A stretch of DNA of 64,000 nt from JADJOY01 sp046331705 [NCBI: bacterium] (GTDB lineage Bacteria; JADJOY01), in assembly GCA_046331705.1 (NCBI GenBank), contig JAXLQJ010000004.1, positions 62,001 to 126,000 of the forward strand, read 5' to 3'. The notes beneath the pieces are model-generated. The model made no database searches. It saw nothing but the letters and a program-made list of their open reading frames with translations, and was not told the origin of the DNA. How positions within the stretch are numbered: position 1 is the stretch's first letter; the number at the start of each line of letters is the position of its first letter. This document shows positions 30,995 through 39,607 of this stretch, one piece after another. Made by a program: the position numbers and the translations under genes.

Positions 30995-33582
30995 GAATCG
31001 CCTCGGGCGCGCCGCACCAAGCGATCGAGCTCGTTGAGCGCCTCGAGCGGCGTCATGGCCTCGACGGCGAGCGCGGCAAGCGCATCCTTGAGACCATCGG
31101 CGGGTGCCCGGAAGAGCTCGAGCTGCGGGCTCGGCTCCACCGCCGCGCCGCGCCGCGCATGGCGCCGCGACGCGTGACCGTGCGAGCCGCTCTCGAGCTC
31201 GGCGAGCACCTCGCGCGCGCGGCGAATGACGTCCTCTGGCAATCCTGCCAGGCGGGCCACGTGGATCCCGTAGCTGCGGCTCGCGGAGCCCGGGACGATG
31301 CGATGCAGGAACAGGATCTCCTCGCCCCACTCGCGCACCGCCACGTTGAAGTTCTGGATCCGCGGGAACTGGCGCGCGAGCTCGGTGAGCTCGTGGTAGT
31401 GGGTGGCGAAGAGCGTGCGCGGCCGCGCCGGCCCTTCGTGCAATCGCTCGCCCACCGCCCACGCGATGCTCAGGCCATCGTAGGTGCTGGTGCCTCGCCC
31501 GATCTCGTCCAGCAGCACCAGGCTCCGCGAGGTCGCTTGCTCGAGGATCTGCGCCGTCTCGACCATCTCGACCATGAAGGTGCTCTGGCCCTCGGCCAGG
31601 CGATCGGAGGCACCGACGCGCGTGAACACGCGGTCCACGACACCCACGTGCGCGCGCGCCGCCGGGACGAACGACCCCGCCTGCGCGAGCACCACGGCGA
31701 GCGCGACCTGACGCATGTACGTCGACTTGCCGGCCATGTTGGGTCCGGTGATGAGCAGGACTTGGCTCTCGTCCACGTCGAGGCGGACGTCGTTGGGCAC
31801 GAAGCGATCGCGACCGAGATTCGCCTCCACCACCGGGTGGCGGCAGTCCGCGAGATCGAGCACGCCGCTCTCGTCGATGCGGGGTCGGACGTAACGTCGG
31901 GCCGCGGCGACCTCGGCGAAGGAAGCCAGCGCATCGAGCTCGGCGACGGCGCTCGCGGTCGCGCTGATGCGGAGCGCCTCGGCGGCGGCGCGCTCGCGCA
32001 GCCCCTGGAAGATCTCGAGCTCGAGCTTGTGGGCACGTTCCTCGGCGCCGAGGATCTTCGCCTCCATCTCCTTGAGCTCGGGCGTCACGTAACGCTCGGC
32101 GCCCACCAGCGTCTGCTTGCGAATCCAGGTCGCGGGCACTCGCTCGGAGAACGAGTTCGGCACCTCGAGGTAGTAGCCGAAGACGCGGTTGTATCCGACC
32201 TTGAGCTTGGGAATCTGGGCGCGTTCGCGCTCGGCCGCCTCGAGGCGCGCGATCCACGACTTGCCGTCCCGCGTGAGACTGCGTGCCTCGTCGAGCTCGG
32301 GGTTCACGCCGTCGCGAACGAGGCCGCCGTCGGTGATCGCGAGCGGCGGTGCCTCGACGAGCGTGCGCCGCACGTCGGCCACCAGGTCACCGAGGGGGTC
32401 GACGGCATCCGCGAGCGACTCCAATCGCGCCGCCGCCGAACCGCCGGCGTGCTGCTTGATCCCGGGCAGCTGCTCGAGCGCCGCGGCGAGCGCGACCAGG
32501 TCGCGAGCGTGCGCGCGTCCCGTGGTGACCTTCGCGTTGAGCCGCTCGAGGTCGCCCATCGGTGCAAGCGCGGCGGCGAGCTCGGCGCGGCGCAACGGCT
32601 CGTCGACCAGCACTTGAACGGCATCGTGGCGCTGCTCGATCGCAGCGGGCCGAACCAACGGCTCGAGCAACCAGCGCCGCAGCAGCCGCGCGCCCATCGG
32701 AGTGCGAGTGCGGTCCACGACGGCCAGCAACGTGCCGCCGCGCCCGCCGTCGACCAGCGATCGCACCAGCTCCAGGTTGCGCTCGGCGATGGGATCCAGC
32801 ACGAGCCGCTCGTCCGCGTCGTAGCGCGCCGGCGGCACGAGGTGGGGCGGGATGCGTTGCTGCGTCCACGCGACGTAACCAAGCGCTGCGCCGATCGCGC
32901 CGAGCGCGAGCGGCGCGTCGATGGGAGCCGCACCGGGAAAGGCGCGCGCCATCTCTGCTGCGCCGGTCTCGGCGCTGAAGCGCTCGAGCGCCAGCGGGGT
33001 GAGGCATCGCCCGCCTTGCGCGACCTCGCGCGGCACGTCCCAATCGTCGGGATGCAGCACCTCCGTCGGCGCGTATCGATCGAGCTCCGATACCAGCCCG
33101 TTGCGGCTGTGGACCTCCGTGAAGCGGAAGTCACCCGTCGAGACGTCGAGCAGCACCAGACCGAAGCCCAGCTCCCCCGGCTGGATCGACGCGAGGTAGT
33201 TGTTGCGATCCTGCGCCAGCAGCTCGCCGCCCACGACCATGCCTGGGGTGACGATGCGCACGACCTCGCGGCGCACGATGCCCTTGGCCTCGGCGGGGTC
33301 CTCGACCTGGTCGCAGACCGCCACGCGACGACCCGCCGCGATCAGCTTCGCGACGTACGCGTCGACCTGGTGGTGCGGAAAGCCGCAGAACGGGATGGGC
33401 TCCGGGCTCTCCTTGTCGCGTGACGTCAGCGTGAGGTCCAACAACGGCGCCGCCGTCAGCGCGTCCTCGAAGAAGATCTCGAAGAAGTCGCCCATTCGAA
33501 AGAGCAGGATCGCGTCGCGATGACGATCCTTGATCTCGAAGTACTGACGCATCATCGGCGTCAGCGTGCGAGGAGCGCTCAT
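30991..33582 (-). CDS. mutS: DNA mismatch repair protein MutS
   Basis: 863 residues from ATG 33582; a GTG at 33624 in frame is less likely. N-terminal mismatch-binding domain with FRMGDFFEIFFEDA (Phe-x-Glu motif present), connector, lever/clamp region, then the ATPase: LLITGPNMAGKSTYMRQVAL (Walker A), VLLDEIGRGTSTYDG (Walker B/signature), TLFATHYHELTEL. Length and order are those of normal bacterial MutS1. The stop shares bases with the GTG of the membrane glycosyltransferase gene, an unusual partner for a repair gene. No mutL is visible in the window. Confidence 0.97.
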   Translation of the reverse strand: MSAPRTLTPMMRQYFEIKDRHRDAILLFRMGDFFEIFFEDALTAAPLLDLTLTSRDKESPEPIPFCGFPHHQVDAYVAKLIAAGRRVAVCDQVEDPAEAKGIVRREVVRIVTPGMVVGGELLAQDRNNYLASIQPGELGFGLVLLDVSTGDFRFTEVHSRNGLVSELDRYAPTEVLHPDDWDVPREVAQGGRCLTPLALERFSAETGAAEMARAFPGAAPIDAPLALGAIGAALGYVAWTQQRIPPHLVPPARYDADERLVLDPIAERNLELVRSLVDGGRGGTLLAVVDRTRTPMGARLLRRWLLEPLVRPAAIEQRHDAVQVLVDEPLRRAELAAALAPMGDLERLNAKVTTGRAHARDLVALAAALEQLPGIKQHAGGSAAARLESLADAVDPLGDLVADVRRTLVEAPPLAITDGGLVRDGVNPELDEARSLTRDGKSWIARLEAAERERAQIPKLKVGYNRVFGYYLEVPNSFSERVPATWIRKQTLVGAERYVTPELKEMEAKILGAEERAHKLELEIFQGLRERAAAEALRISATASAVAELDALASFAEVAAARRYVRPRIDESGVLDLADCRHPVVEANLGRDRFVPNDVRLDVDESQVLLITGPNMAGKSTYMRQVALAVVLAQAGSFVPAARAHVGVVDRVFTRVGASDRLAEGQSTFMVEMVETAQILEQATSRSLVLLDEIGRGTSTYDGLSIAWAVGERLHEGPARPRTLFATHYHELTELARQFPRIQNFNVAVREWGEEILFLHRIVPGSASRSYGIHVARLAGLPEDVIRRAREVLAELESGSHGHASRRHARRGAAVEPSPQLELFRAPADGLKDALAALAVEAMTPLEALNELDRLVRRARGDS

Positions 33583-33660
33583 CGACGGGGCTCGCGAAGC
33601 GAAGGGCGGCTGCGACGACGCCACGGCAGCGGGCGAGCGACTCGCCCGAGGCCAAGACGA

Positions 33661-34527
33661 TCAGCGGGACGTGGCGGGATCCTCGCCGGACTCGGTCACT
33701 CGCTCGGTGGCGGGCGCGGGGTTCTCCGCGTCGGTGCCCTGAGGCTCGGAGGCCTCGCTCAGGCGTGCCACGGCCGCCACGTCGTCGTCCAGTCGCTCGG
33801 CGAGATCCCACGCGGCCTCGGCGGACGAAGCGTCGTCGCGCGTGACGGGTTCCTCGTGCGACTCGCCACCGACCGACGGCACCGCGAAGCGCGGCTCGCT
33901 CGCTGCCCGGACCGGCGCTCCCTGCAGCTCGCGCGTTTCGTGGATCGCACGCGCACGATCCCGTTCGAGCGCCGCGCGCGCGCTTTCGACGTCGAGCCGC
34001 GCGCGTTCCACGTCGCGGCGCTCGGCACCGAGCTCCGCGCGCGACTTGGCGAGCTCCGCGCGCTCGGCGGCGAGGTGGCTGCGCGCCTCCGCGAGCGCCT
34101 CGCGATCGCGGCGCAGCTCGTCGGCTCGATGGTCGAGCTCGGTGGTGCGGAACTCGAGCTCGCGACGCTTCGGCTCGTATTCCTCGCGTTCTCTCGCCAA
34201 CGCGGCGCGCGACCGCTCGAGCTCCAGGCGCTCGGGCTCGTGCGCCCGGCGTTCCTTGCGCAGCCGTCGCCACGACCCGACGACGTTCCCGTAGACCTGC
34301 ATGCTCGCGAGGCCCATGAGCAGCACTCCGAGCACGAAGAAGCACGCACAGAACACGAACAGGGGAATCGGTGGCGCGAGCAGCGCGTCGTTGGGGCCGG
34401 CCCAATAACGGAACTCGAGGCTCGGCAGCGAGACGCCGAAGCTCTCGTGGTTGAAGACCACGAAGCTCACCAGGACGGTCGCGATGAGCAGGAACGCCAC
34501 ACGGCTCAACACTCGGATCACGGTCAT
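33661..34527 (-). CDS. LapA-domain membrane protein with long coiled coil
   Basis: 288 residues from ATG 34527, preceded by AGGAAGGA. Two membrane helices with a short loop (LSRVAFLLIATVLVSFVVFN and PLFVFCACFFVLGVLLMGLA, separated by FGVSLPSLEFRY) match the LapA/DUF1049 arrangement of LPS-assembly membrane proteins. Then about 110 residues of Arg/Glu-rich heptad-like coiled coil (LELERSRAALAREREEYEPK and on) and an acidic, disordered tail. LapA in Enterobacteria helps control LPS synthesis by recruiting a protease; a similar scaffold role here is only inferred. 29 bases downstream of the HIT gene. Confidence 0.72.
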   Translation of the reverse strand: MTVIRVLSRVAFLLIATVLVSFVVFNHESFGVSLPSLEFRYWAGPNDALLAPPIPLFVFCACFFVLGVLLMGLASMQVYGNVVGSWRRLRKERRAHEPERLELERSRAALAREREEYEPKRRELEFRTTELDHRADELRRDREALAEARSHLAAERAELAKSRAELGAERRDVERARLDVESARAALERDRARAIHETRELQGAPVRAASEPRFAVPSVGGESHEEPVTRDDASSAEAAWDLAERLDDDVAAVARLSEASEPQGTDAENPAPATERVTESGEDPATSR

Positions 34528-34556
34528 CGGTTGGTCCTTCCTGTGGCCGAGCGCAT

Positions 34557-35072
34557 TCAAGCGTCACGCGCGCGATCGAAGCTCGAGCGCAGGCGATCGT
34601 ACGTCTTCTGCAGATGCTCGGGAACGACGGTGACGGACGCGAGCACGGGCATGAAGTTCGTGTCGCCGTCCCAGCGCGGGACGACGTGATGGTGAAGGTG
34701 CGTCGTGATGCCGGCGCCGGCCGCCCGCCCGACGTTCGCTCCGACGTTGAACCCCGTGGGTGCGAGCTCGTCGCGAAGCACCCGCAGGCCCAGCGCGATC
34801 AGGTCGTCGATCTCGTGGCGCTCCGCGCGCTCGAGCGACCACGGCTCGGCCAGGTGTCGAAACGGCACCACCAGGAGGTGCCCGGGCCCGTACGGATAGC
34901 GATTCAGCGCGACGTATGCCCGCGCACCGCGGTGGATGACGAGCGACTCACGATCGTCGGCGGCGCTAGGAAGCGCGCAGAACACGCACCCGTCGTCCTT
35001 GCGCCCAGCGACGAACTCCATCCGCCAGGGCGCCCACAAGACCGAGGGCGTATCGTCCGAGGGCCGCGACAT
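34557..35072 (-). CDS. HIT-family nucleotide hydrolase/phosphorylase (Ap4A-type)
   Basis: 171 residues from ATG 35072. N-terminus SVLWAPWRMEFV and CVFCALPSA (zinc-type CxxC with later His), LNRYPYGPGHLLVVPFRHLA, and the catalytic histidine triad THLHHHVVPRW. The branch resembles Ap4A phosphorylase / Hint-like HIT proteins of Actinobacteria and Deltaproteobacteria. Probably cleaves dinucleoside polyphosphates or similar nucleotide conjugates. Sits 34 bases downstream of sppA. Confidence 0.9.
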   Translation of the reverse strand: MSRPSDDTPSVLWAPWRMEFVAGRKDDGCVFCALPSAADDRESLVIHRGARAYVALNRYPYGPGHLLVVPFRHLAEPWSLERAERHEIDDLIALGLRVLRDELAPTGFNVGANVGRAAGAGITTHLHHHVVPRWDGDTNFMPVLASVTVVPEHLQKTYDRLRSSFDRARDA

Positions 35073-35106
35073 CGCGAGCTCCGCCGCGAGCGGCGCGAGG
35101 TGATGC

Positions 35107-36033
35107 CTACCAACTGGGGAGCAGAAAATAGAGCCCGGGTCCCGCCGGCGCCACCACGGAGTGCCAGCCCCCGAGGGTGCCACCGAGCAAGCGGTCGAGG
35201 AGCGCGCGATGCTCCTCTGGATAGTAGACGCTCGGCTCGCCGGACATGCCTGCGAGCTCGGCGGCCTTCGTGACGGCATCGCGCAGCGTGCCCAGCGAAT
35301 CGACCAGCCCCTTCTGAAAGGCCTGCTCGCCGGAAAGCACGCGGCCGTCGGCGAGCGCGCGGACTTGGGCTTCGTCCAGGCCACGGCGCGATGCCACCGT
35401 CATCACCGCGCGCACGAACTGGCTGTAGACGTTCTCCACCATCTCCTGAAGCAGGTCGCGCTCTTCCTTCGTCATCTCGCGCGTGGGCGACAGGATGTCC
35501 TTGTACGGCCCGCTCTTCACCACGACGCTGCGGATACCGACCTTCTCCATCAGCTTCTCGTAGTTGCCGCCCTCGAGGATGACGCCGATCGAGCCCGTGA
35601 GCGTCCCGGGGTTCGCCACGATGTGCCGGGCGCCACACGCGACGTAGAAGCCGCCGGAAGCCGCGGTGGAACCGAACGAGGCCACCACCGGCTTCTTCTC
35701 GTCGAGGCGGTGAATCGCCTCGTAGATCTCCTGCGATGGCGCGACCGCGCCGCCGGGGCTGTCGACCCGGACGACGACCGCCTTGATCGAGCTCGACTTC
35801 CGAAACGACTCGATGCGGTCGAGGATCGGCTTGGCGTCGACGATGACGCCCTTGACCTCGATCACGCCGACGCGCTCGCCCATCGCGAACGCCGCGTGTT
35901 CCTCGTCCCCGCCGCCCAGGTAGGCGACGAGGGCGACGCTCAACGCGCCCAGCGCCACCAACACGATGAGCGCGAGCCAGGCACCTCGCCCACGGCGTGG
36001 GCTAGCGCTCGCGCCCCGGTCCGAGCCGGTCAC
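35107..36033 (-). CDS. sppA: Signal peptide peptidase SppA (short form, S49 family)
   Basis: 308 residues from GTG 36033, 7 bases after the rpsA stop. An N-terminal membrane anchor (LALIVLVALGALSVALVAYL) then one S49 protease domain: VVVRVDSPGGAVAPSQEIYE, the nucleophile Ser in GSTAASGGFYVA, GTLTGSIGVI, and the general-base Lys region VVVKSGPYKD. The short form works as a membrane-bound oligomer degrading cleaved signal peptides. The C-terminus is hydrophobic (GLYFLLPSW). Co-transcription with rpsA is likely given the spacing. Confidence 0.93.
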   Translation of the reverse strand: MTGSDRGASASPRRGRGAWLALIVLVALGALSVALVAYLGGGDEEHAAFAMGERVGVIEVKGVIVDAKPILDRIESFRKSSSIKAVVVRVDSPGGAVAPSQEIYEAIHRLDEKKPVVASFGSTAASGGFYVACGARHIVANPGTLTGSIGVILEGGNYEKLMEKVGIRSVVVKSGPYKDILSPTREMTKEERDLLQEMVENVYSQFVRAVMTVASRRGLDEAQVRALADGRVLSGEQAFQKGLVDSLGTLRDAVTKAAELAGMSGEPSVYYPEEHRALLDRLLGGTLGGWHSVVAPAGPGLYFLLPSW

Positions 36034-36040
36034 TGCTCAC

Positions 36041-37771
36041 TCACTCGTCGTCGTCCGCGTCGCCGGCGCTGGTGCTCGACGCGCGCTCGAAGGCGGCTGC
36101 CATCGCGGTCGGCGGAGCCGGCTGCGCCGCACGAATTCGCTCGAGCTCTTCGCGGGTCTTGGCCGCTTCGAGGCTCTTCACGCTGAGACCGATCTTGCGC
36201 TCGACCGGGTCGAGATTGGTGATGACCGCCTCGACGACCTGCCCGACGGACACCAGCTTCGCGATGTTGTCGGGACGATCGACACCCAGCTCCGAGATGT
36301 GGATGAGCCCCTCGGCGCCTTCCTCGATCTCGACGAACACGCCGAAGTCGGTGATGCCCGTGACCGGACCGGAAACCGTGGAACCGATCGAGTACTTGCG
36401 CGGGATCTCGGTCCAGGGATCCGGCTCGAGCTGCTTGATACCGAGCGAGAAGCGCTCGTTGTCGCGGTCGATGTGCAGGACCACCGCCTCGACTTCCTGA
36501 CCCTTCTGGTAGACCTCGCTCGGATGGCTGAAGCGCTTCTTTCGCGACAGGTCCGAGATGTGCACCAGGCCGTCGATGCCTTCGTCGAGGCCGATGAAGA
36601 TGCCGAAGTCGGTGACGTTCTTGATCTTGCCGTGGATGACCGTGCCGATGGGGTAGCGGCCTTCGACGAGATCCCACGGATTCGGCATCACCTGCTTCAA
36701 GCCGAGCGAGATCCGCTGATTGGCGACGTCGACGTCCAAGACCTGCGCTTCCACCTCTTGTCCGACTTCCACGATCTTCGACGGATGCTTGACCTTCTTG
36801 GTCCACGACATCTCGGAGACGTGCACCAGCCCCTCGACGCCCTTCTCGAGCTCGATGAACGCGCCGTAGTCGGTGAGGCTGACCACCTTGCCCTTGACGC
36901 GCGTTCCCGGCGGATAGCGGTCCGGCGCGGTGGTCCAGGGATCCTCCATCGTCTGCTTATAGCCGAGCGAGACGCGGCCGCGCTCGCGATCGAACTTGAG
37001 CACCTTGACCTTGACCTGATCGCCGACCTTGAACACCTCGTTGGGGTGGTTCACGCGGCCCCACGACATGTCCGTGACGTGCAGCAGGCCGTCGATGCCG
37101 CCCAGGTCGATGAACGCGCCGTAGTCGGTGATGTTCTTGACCACGCCGTCCATGATCTTGCCTTCCTCGATCTTCTCCAGGGTCTGGCTGCGCATCGCCT
37201 CGCGCTGGCTCTCGAGCAAGGCGCGCCGCGACACCACGATGTTGCCGCGACGCTTGTTGAACTTGAGGACCTTGAATTGGTAGGTCTTGCCGATCTCTTC
37301 GTCGAGGTTGCGCACCGGCCTGAGATCCACCTGCGATCCCGGCAGGAAGGCCTGCACGCCGATGTCCACGCGCAAGCCGCCCTTGATGCGAGCCACGATC
37401 TTGCCCGGCACCGGCTCGCCCTTGTCGAACGCGTCGCTGATCCGGTCCCAAACGCGGAGCTGGTCGGCCTTCTCCTTCGAGAGCACGACCAAGCCGTCTT
37501 CGTCCTCGGCCGCCTCGAGGTAGACCTCGACCTTGTCGCCTGGGTTGACCGTGAGCTGTCCGTCGTGGTCCAGGAACTCGTCGATCGGGATGAGTCCCTC
37601 CGACTTGTGGCCGACGTCGACCAACACGTGATCCTTCAAGATCTGAAGGACCCGGCCGACCACCACTTCCTCTTCCTGGAGGGCCTTATCGCTCTGAGAG
37701 AAGAGCGCCTCGAAGCTCTCCTCATCGGCGGAGCTCACATCCGACGACAGCTTCTGCTGTTCCACAACCAT
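36041..37771 (-). CDS. rpsA: 30S ribosomal protein S1
   Basis: 576 residues from ATG 37771 with a strong AGGAGGTGGG. Six S1 RNA-binding repeats, at roughly residues 37-103, 120-186, 206-274, 292-360, 379-447 and 466-535. The last four show the DYGAFID / DFGIFIG / DFGVFVE core and LVHISDLS-type ends. An acidic N-terminal extension of about 35 residues precedes repeat 1, and a short acidic tail (SAGDADDDE) ends it. S1 brings mRNA to the 30S subunit. It lies between cmk (88 bases upstream) and sppA, a gene order common in proteobacteria. Confidence 0.97.
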   Translation of the reverse strand: MVVEQQKLSSDVSSADEESFEALFSQSDKALQEEEVVVGRVLQILKDHVLVDVGHKSEGLIPIDEFLDHDGQLTVNPGDKVEVYLEAAEDEDGLVVLSKEKADQLRVWDRISDAFDKGEPVPGKIVARIKGGLRVDIGVQAFLPGSQVDLRPVRNLDEEIGKTYQFKVLKFNKRRGNIVVSRRALLESQREAMRSQTLEKIEEGKIMDGVVKNITDYGAFIDLGGIDGLLHVTDMSWGRVNHPNEVFKVGDQVKVKVLKFDRERGRVSLGYKQTMEDPWTTAPDRYPPGTRVKGKVVSLTDYGAFIELEKGVEGLVHVSEMSWTKKVKHPSKIVEVGQEVEAQVLDVDVANQRISLGLKQVMPNPWDLVEGRYPIGTVIHGKIKNVTDFGIFIGLDEGIDGLVHISDLSRKKRFSHPSEVYQKGQEVEAVVLHIDRDNERFSLGIKQLEPDPWTEIPRKYSIGSTVSGPVTGITDFGVFVEIEEGAEGLIHISELGVDRPDNIAKLVSVGQVVEAVITNLDPVERKIGLSVKSLEAAKTREELERIRAAQPAPPTAMAAAFERASSTSAGDADDDE

Positions 37772-37816
37772 CCCACCTCCTGGGTGCTATCGGGCAAAAT
37801 TCAGAAGAATCGTTAA

Positions 37817-37845
37817 GAGATATCGAGTCCAGCTTGCAAAGGCAA
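37817..37845 (-). promoter_or_regulatory. Possible sigma-70 promoter of rpsA
   Basis: Read on the minus strand: TTGCCT (37845-37840), 17-base spacer, TATCTC (37822-37817), then about 45 bases to the rpsA ATG in an unusually AT-rich patch for this genome. The -10 match is weak. Confidence 0.35.
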
Positions 37846-37859
37846 GATGACTCGGCGTG

Positions 37860-38555
37860 TCAAGCGCCGAGTCGCTCGCCGGCGCGCTCTCGCACCAGCT
37901 CGATGGCGCGCGAGAGGACCGCATCGGCATCGAGCTGGGTGGAGTCGAGCCGAATCGCGTCCGCGGCGGGCCGTAGCGGTGCCAGCGCACGCGTGGAGTC
38001 CTGCTGGTCGCGCTCGACCATCGCGCTGAGGGTGCGATGCGGATCCTCGGGAATGCCGCGACTTTCGAGCTCGGCCGTGCGCCTGCGCGCGCGTTCCACG
38101 ACGTCCGCCTCCAAGTAGATCTTCACCTCGGCGTCGGGAAAGACCACGGTGCCGATGTCGCGCCCGTCCAGCACCACTCCGCCGGCGCGTCCCAGCGCAC
38201 GCTGCATCTCGACCAGCGCGCTGCGCACACTGGCATTCGTGGAGACATCGGACGCCAGGCGACTGACGTCGGGACGCCGGATGTCGGCCGTCACGTCCCG
38301 GTCGCCCTCGAGGATCCGTTCGCCTTGGCCGGTGCGATCGAAGTGGATCCGGAGTCGTGCACAGAGCCGCCCCAGCGCCGCGTCGTCGCGGACGTCGATC
38401 CCTTCCTCGGCGGCGCGCAGGCCGACGACCCGGTACATCGCACCGGTGTCGATGTGGACGAGCCCGAGCGCGCGAGCGAGCCCCTTGGCGAGGGTGCTCT
38501 TGCCCGAGCCCGAGGGCCCGTCGATGGCCACGACCGGCCCCCTTCCGCCGCTCAC
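37860..38555 (-). CDS. cmk: Cytidylate kinase
   Basis: 231 residues from GTG 38555, with GGAGGG just upstream. P-loop GPSGSGKSTLAKGLA at residues about 13-27, HIDTGAMYRVVGL, the CMP-binding insert with VSRLASDVSTNASVR, and LDGRDIGTVVFPDAEVKIYL then the lid region with DQQDSTRALAPL. It phosphorylates CMP/dCMP. It is the first gene of the cmk-rpsA-sppA row. Normal length. Confidence 0.96.
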   Translation of the reverse strand: MSGGRGPVVAIDGPSGSGKSTLAKGLARALGLVHIDTGAMYRVVGLRAAEEGIDVRDDAALGRLCARLRIHFDRTGQGERILEGDRDVTADIRRPDVSRLASDVSTNASVRSALVEMQRALGRAGGVVLDGRDIGTVVFPDAEVKIYLEADVVERARRRTAELESRGIPEDPHRTLSAMVERDQQDSTRALAPLRPAADAIRLDSTQLDADAVLSRAIELVRERAGERLGA

Positions 38556-38592
38556 GCGCCCTCCGCGGGAGCGGAGCGAGCCAGGCTCGACG

Positions 38593-39549
38593 TCACGATC
38601 CGCGCGCTCCGTACAGCGCGCCGATCCAGTCGCGCTCGCGCGCCAGCCCATCGCGCAACGACACCAGCGGCCGATAGCCGATCAGCTCGCGCGCCCGCGT
38701 CGTGTCCGCGACGGTGTCCTTCATGTCGCCGTGCTGGGTCTCGAGGTAGCGCACCCGCACCGGCTTGCCCACCAGCTCTTCCACCATCGTCAGCACCTCG
38801 CGAACCGAGACGCGGGAGCCGCCACCGATGTTCAGCACCGCACCCGGCGGCGCGCTCGCCGCGGCGCGCACGTTCGCCTCCACCGCGTCCGAGACGTACG
38901 TGAAATCGCGCGTCTGCGTCCCGTCGCCGTAGACGCTGATCTCCTCGCCGGCGAACGCGGCCTTGAGGAATTTGTGGAACGCCATGTCGGGGCGCTGCCG
39001 CGGACCGTACACGGTGAAGTAGCGAAGGCTCGCGGTGGGCACGGCGAAGTTGCGCGTGTAGAGAACCGCCAGATGCTCCGCGGCGAGCTTCGTCACACCG
39101 TAGGGAGAGAGCGGGTGCGTGGGGTGATCCTCCACCATCGGCAGCGTCGCGACCTCGCCATACACCGAGGACGACGACGCGTACACGAACTTGCGCAGCT
39201 GCTGACTTCCCTTGACGGCCTCGAGCAAGCGCTGGGTCGCGTCGATGTTGAGCCGCGTGTAGATCCGGAAGGTGTCGCCCCAGCTCGCACGAACTCCCGC
39301 CTGGGCGGCCTGGTGGAAGATCCAGTCGACTCCCGCCACCAACGTGCTGACGTCGAGGACGTTGAGGTCGCCCTCGACGAACGAGAAGCGCGGCTCCGCG
39401 CGCAGCCGCTCGAGGTTCTTCTCCTTGATGCGGCGCGGGTAGTAGTCGGTGAAGCAGTCGACCCCGACGACGTCGTGACCGTCGGCGATCAGACGCTCCG
39501 AGAGATGAGAGCCGATGAACCCGGCCGCCCCCGTCACTAGCGCACGCAC
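38593..39549 (-). CDS. NAD-dependent sugar-nucleotide epimerase/dehydratase
   Basis: 318 residues from GTG 39549, preceded by GAGGGG. Extended-SDR fold: GAAGFIGSHLSERL (NAD site), VDCFTDYYPRRIKEKNLE, FVYASSSSVYGE with the catalytic Ser, and YGVTKLAAEHL (YxxxK). The pattern with DYY and KEKNLE resembles UDP-glucuronate 4-epimerase/GDP-mannose-dehydratase relatives such as GalE/WbpP-like enzymes of deltaproteobacteria. It probably provides an activated sugar for envelope glycans. Lies 37 bases upstream of cmk on the same strand. Exact substrate not resolved. Confidence 0.9.
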   Translation of the reverse strand: MRALVTGAAGFIGSHLSERLIADGHDVVGVDCFTDYYPRRIKEKNLERLRAEPRFSFVEGDLNVLDVSTLVAGVDWIFHQAAQAGVRASWGDTFRIYTRLNIDATQRLLEAVKGSQQLRKFVYASSSSVYGEVATLPMVEDHPTHPLSPYGVTKLAAEHLAVLYTRNFAVPTASLRYFTVYGPRQRPDMAFHKFLKAAFAGEEISVYGDGTQTRDFTYVSDAVEANVRAAASAPPGAVLNIGGGSRVSVREVLTMVEELVGKPVRVRYLETQHGDMKDTVADTTRARELIGYRPLVSLRDGLARERDWIGALYGARGS

Positions 39550-39607
39550 GTTGCTGCCCCTCTTTCTCGCCCTCGGTGACCGGCTCCGCGCTGCCGGGCC
39601 CCGGAGG

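Noticed and set aside
30995-32257. Upstream extension of the GT39-like frame
   Set aside because: It overlaps mutS out of frame; the GTG overlapping the mutS stop is the natural start.
31159-33423. 754-codon plus-strand open frame opposite mutS
   Set aside because: A shadow produced by high third-position GC; mutS is certain on the other strand.
33480-33530. MutS with Phe instead of Tyr after the mismatch-contacting Phe
   Set aside because: The middle residue of the Phe-x-Glu motif is not strictly fixed, so this is not evidence of altered function.
35966-37816. 616-codon plus-strand frame opposite rpsA with apparent repeats
   Set aside because: The repeats are the complement of the S1 domains.
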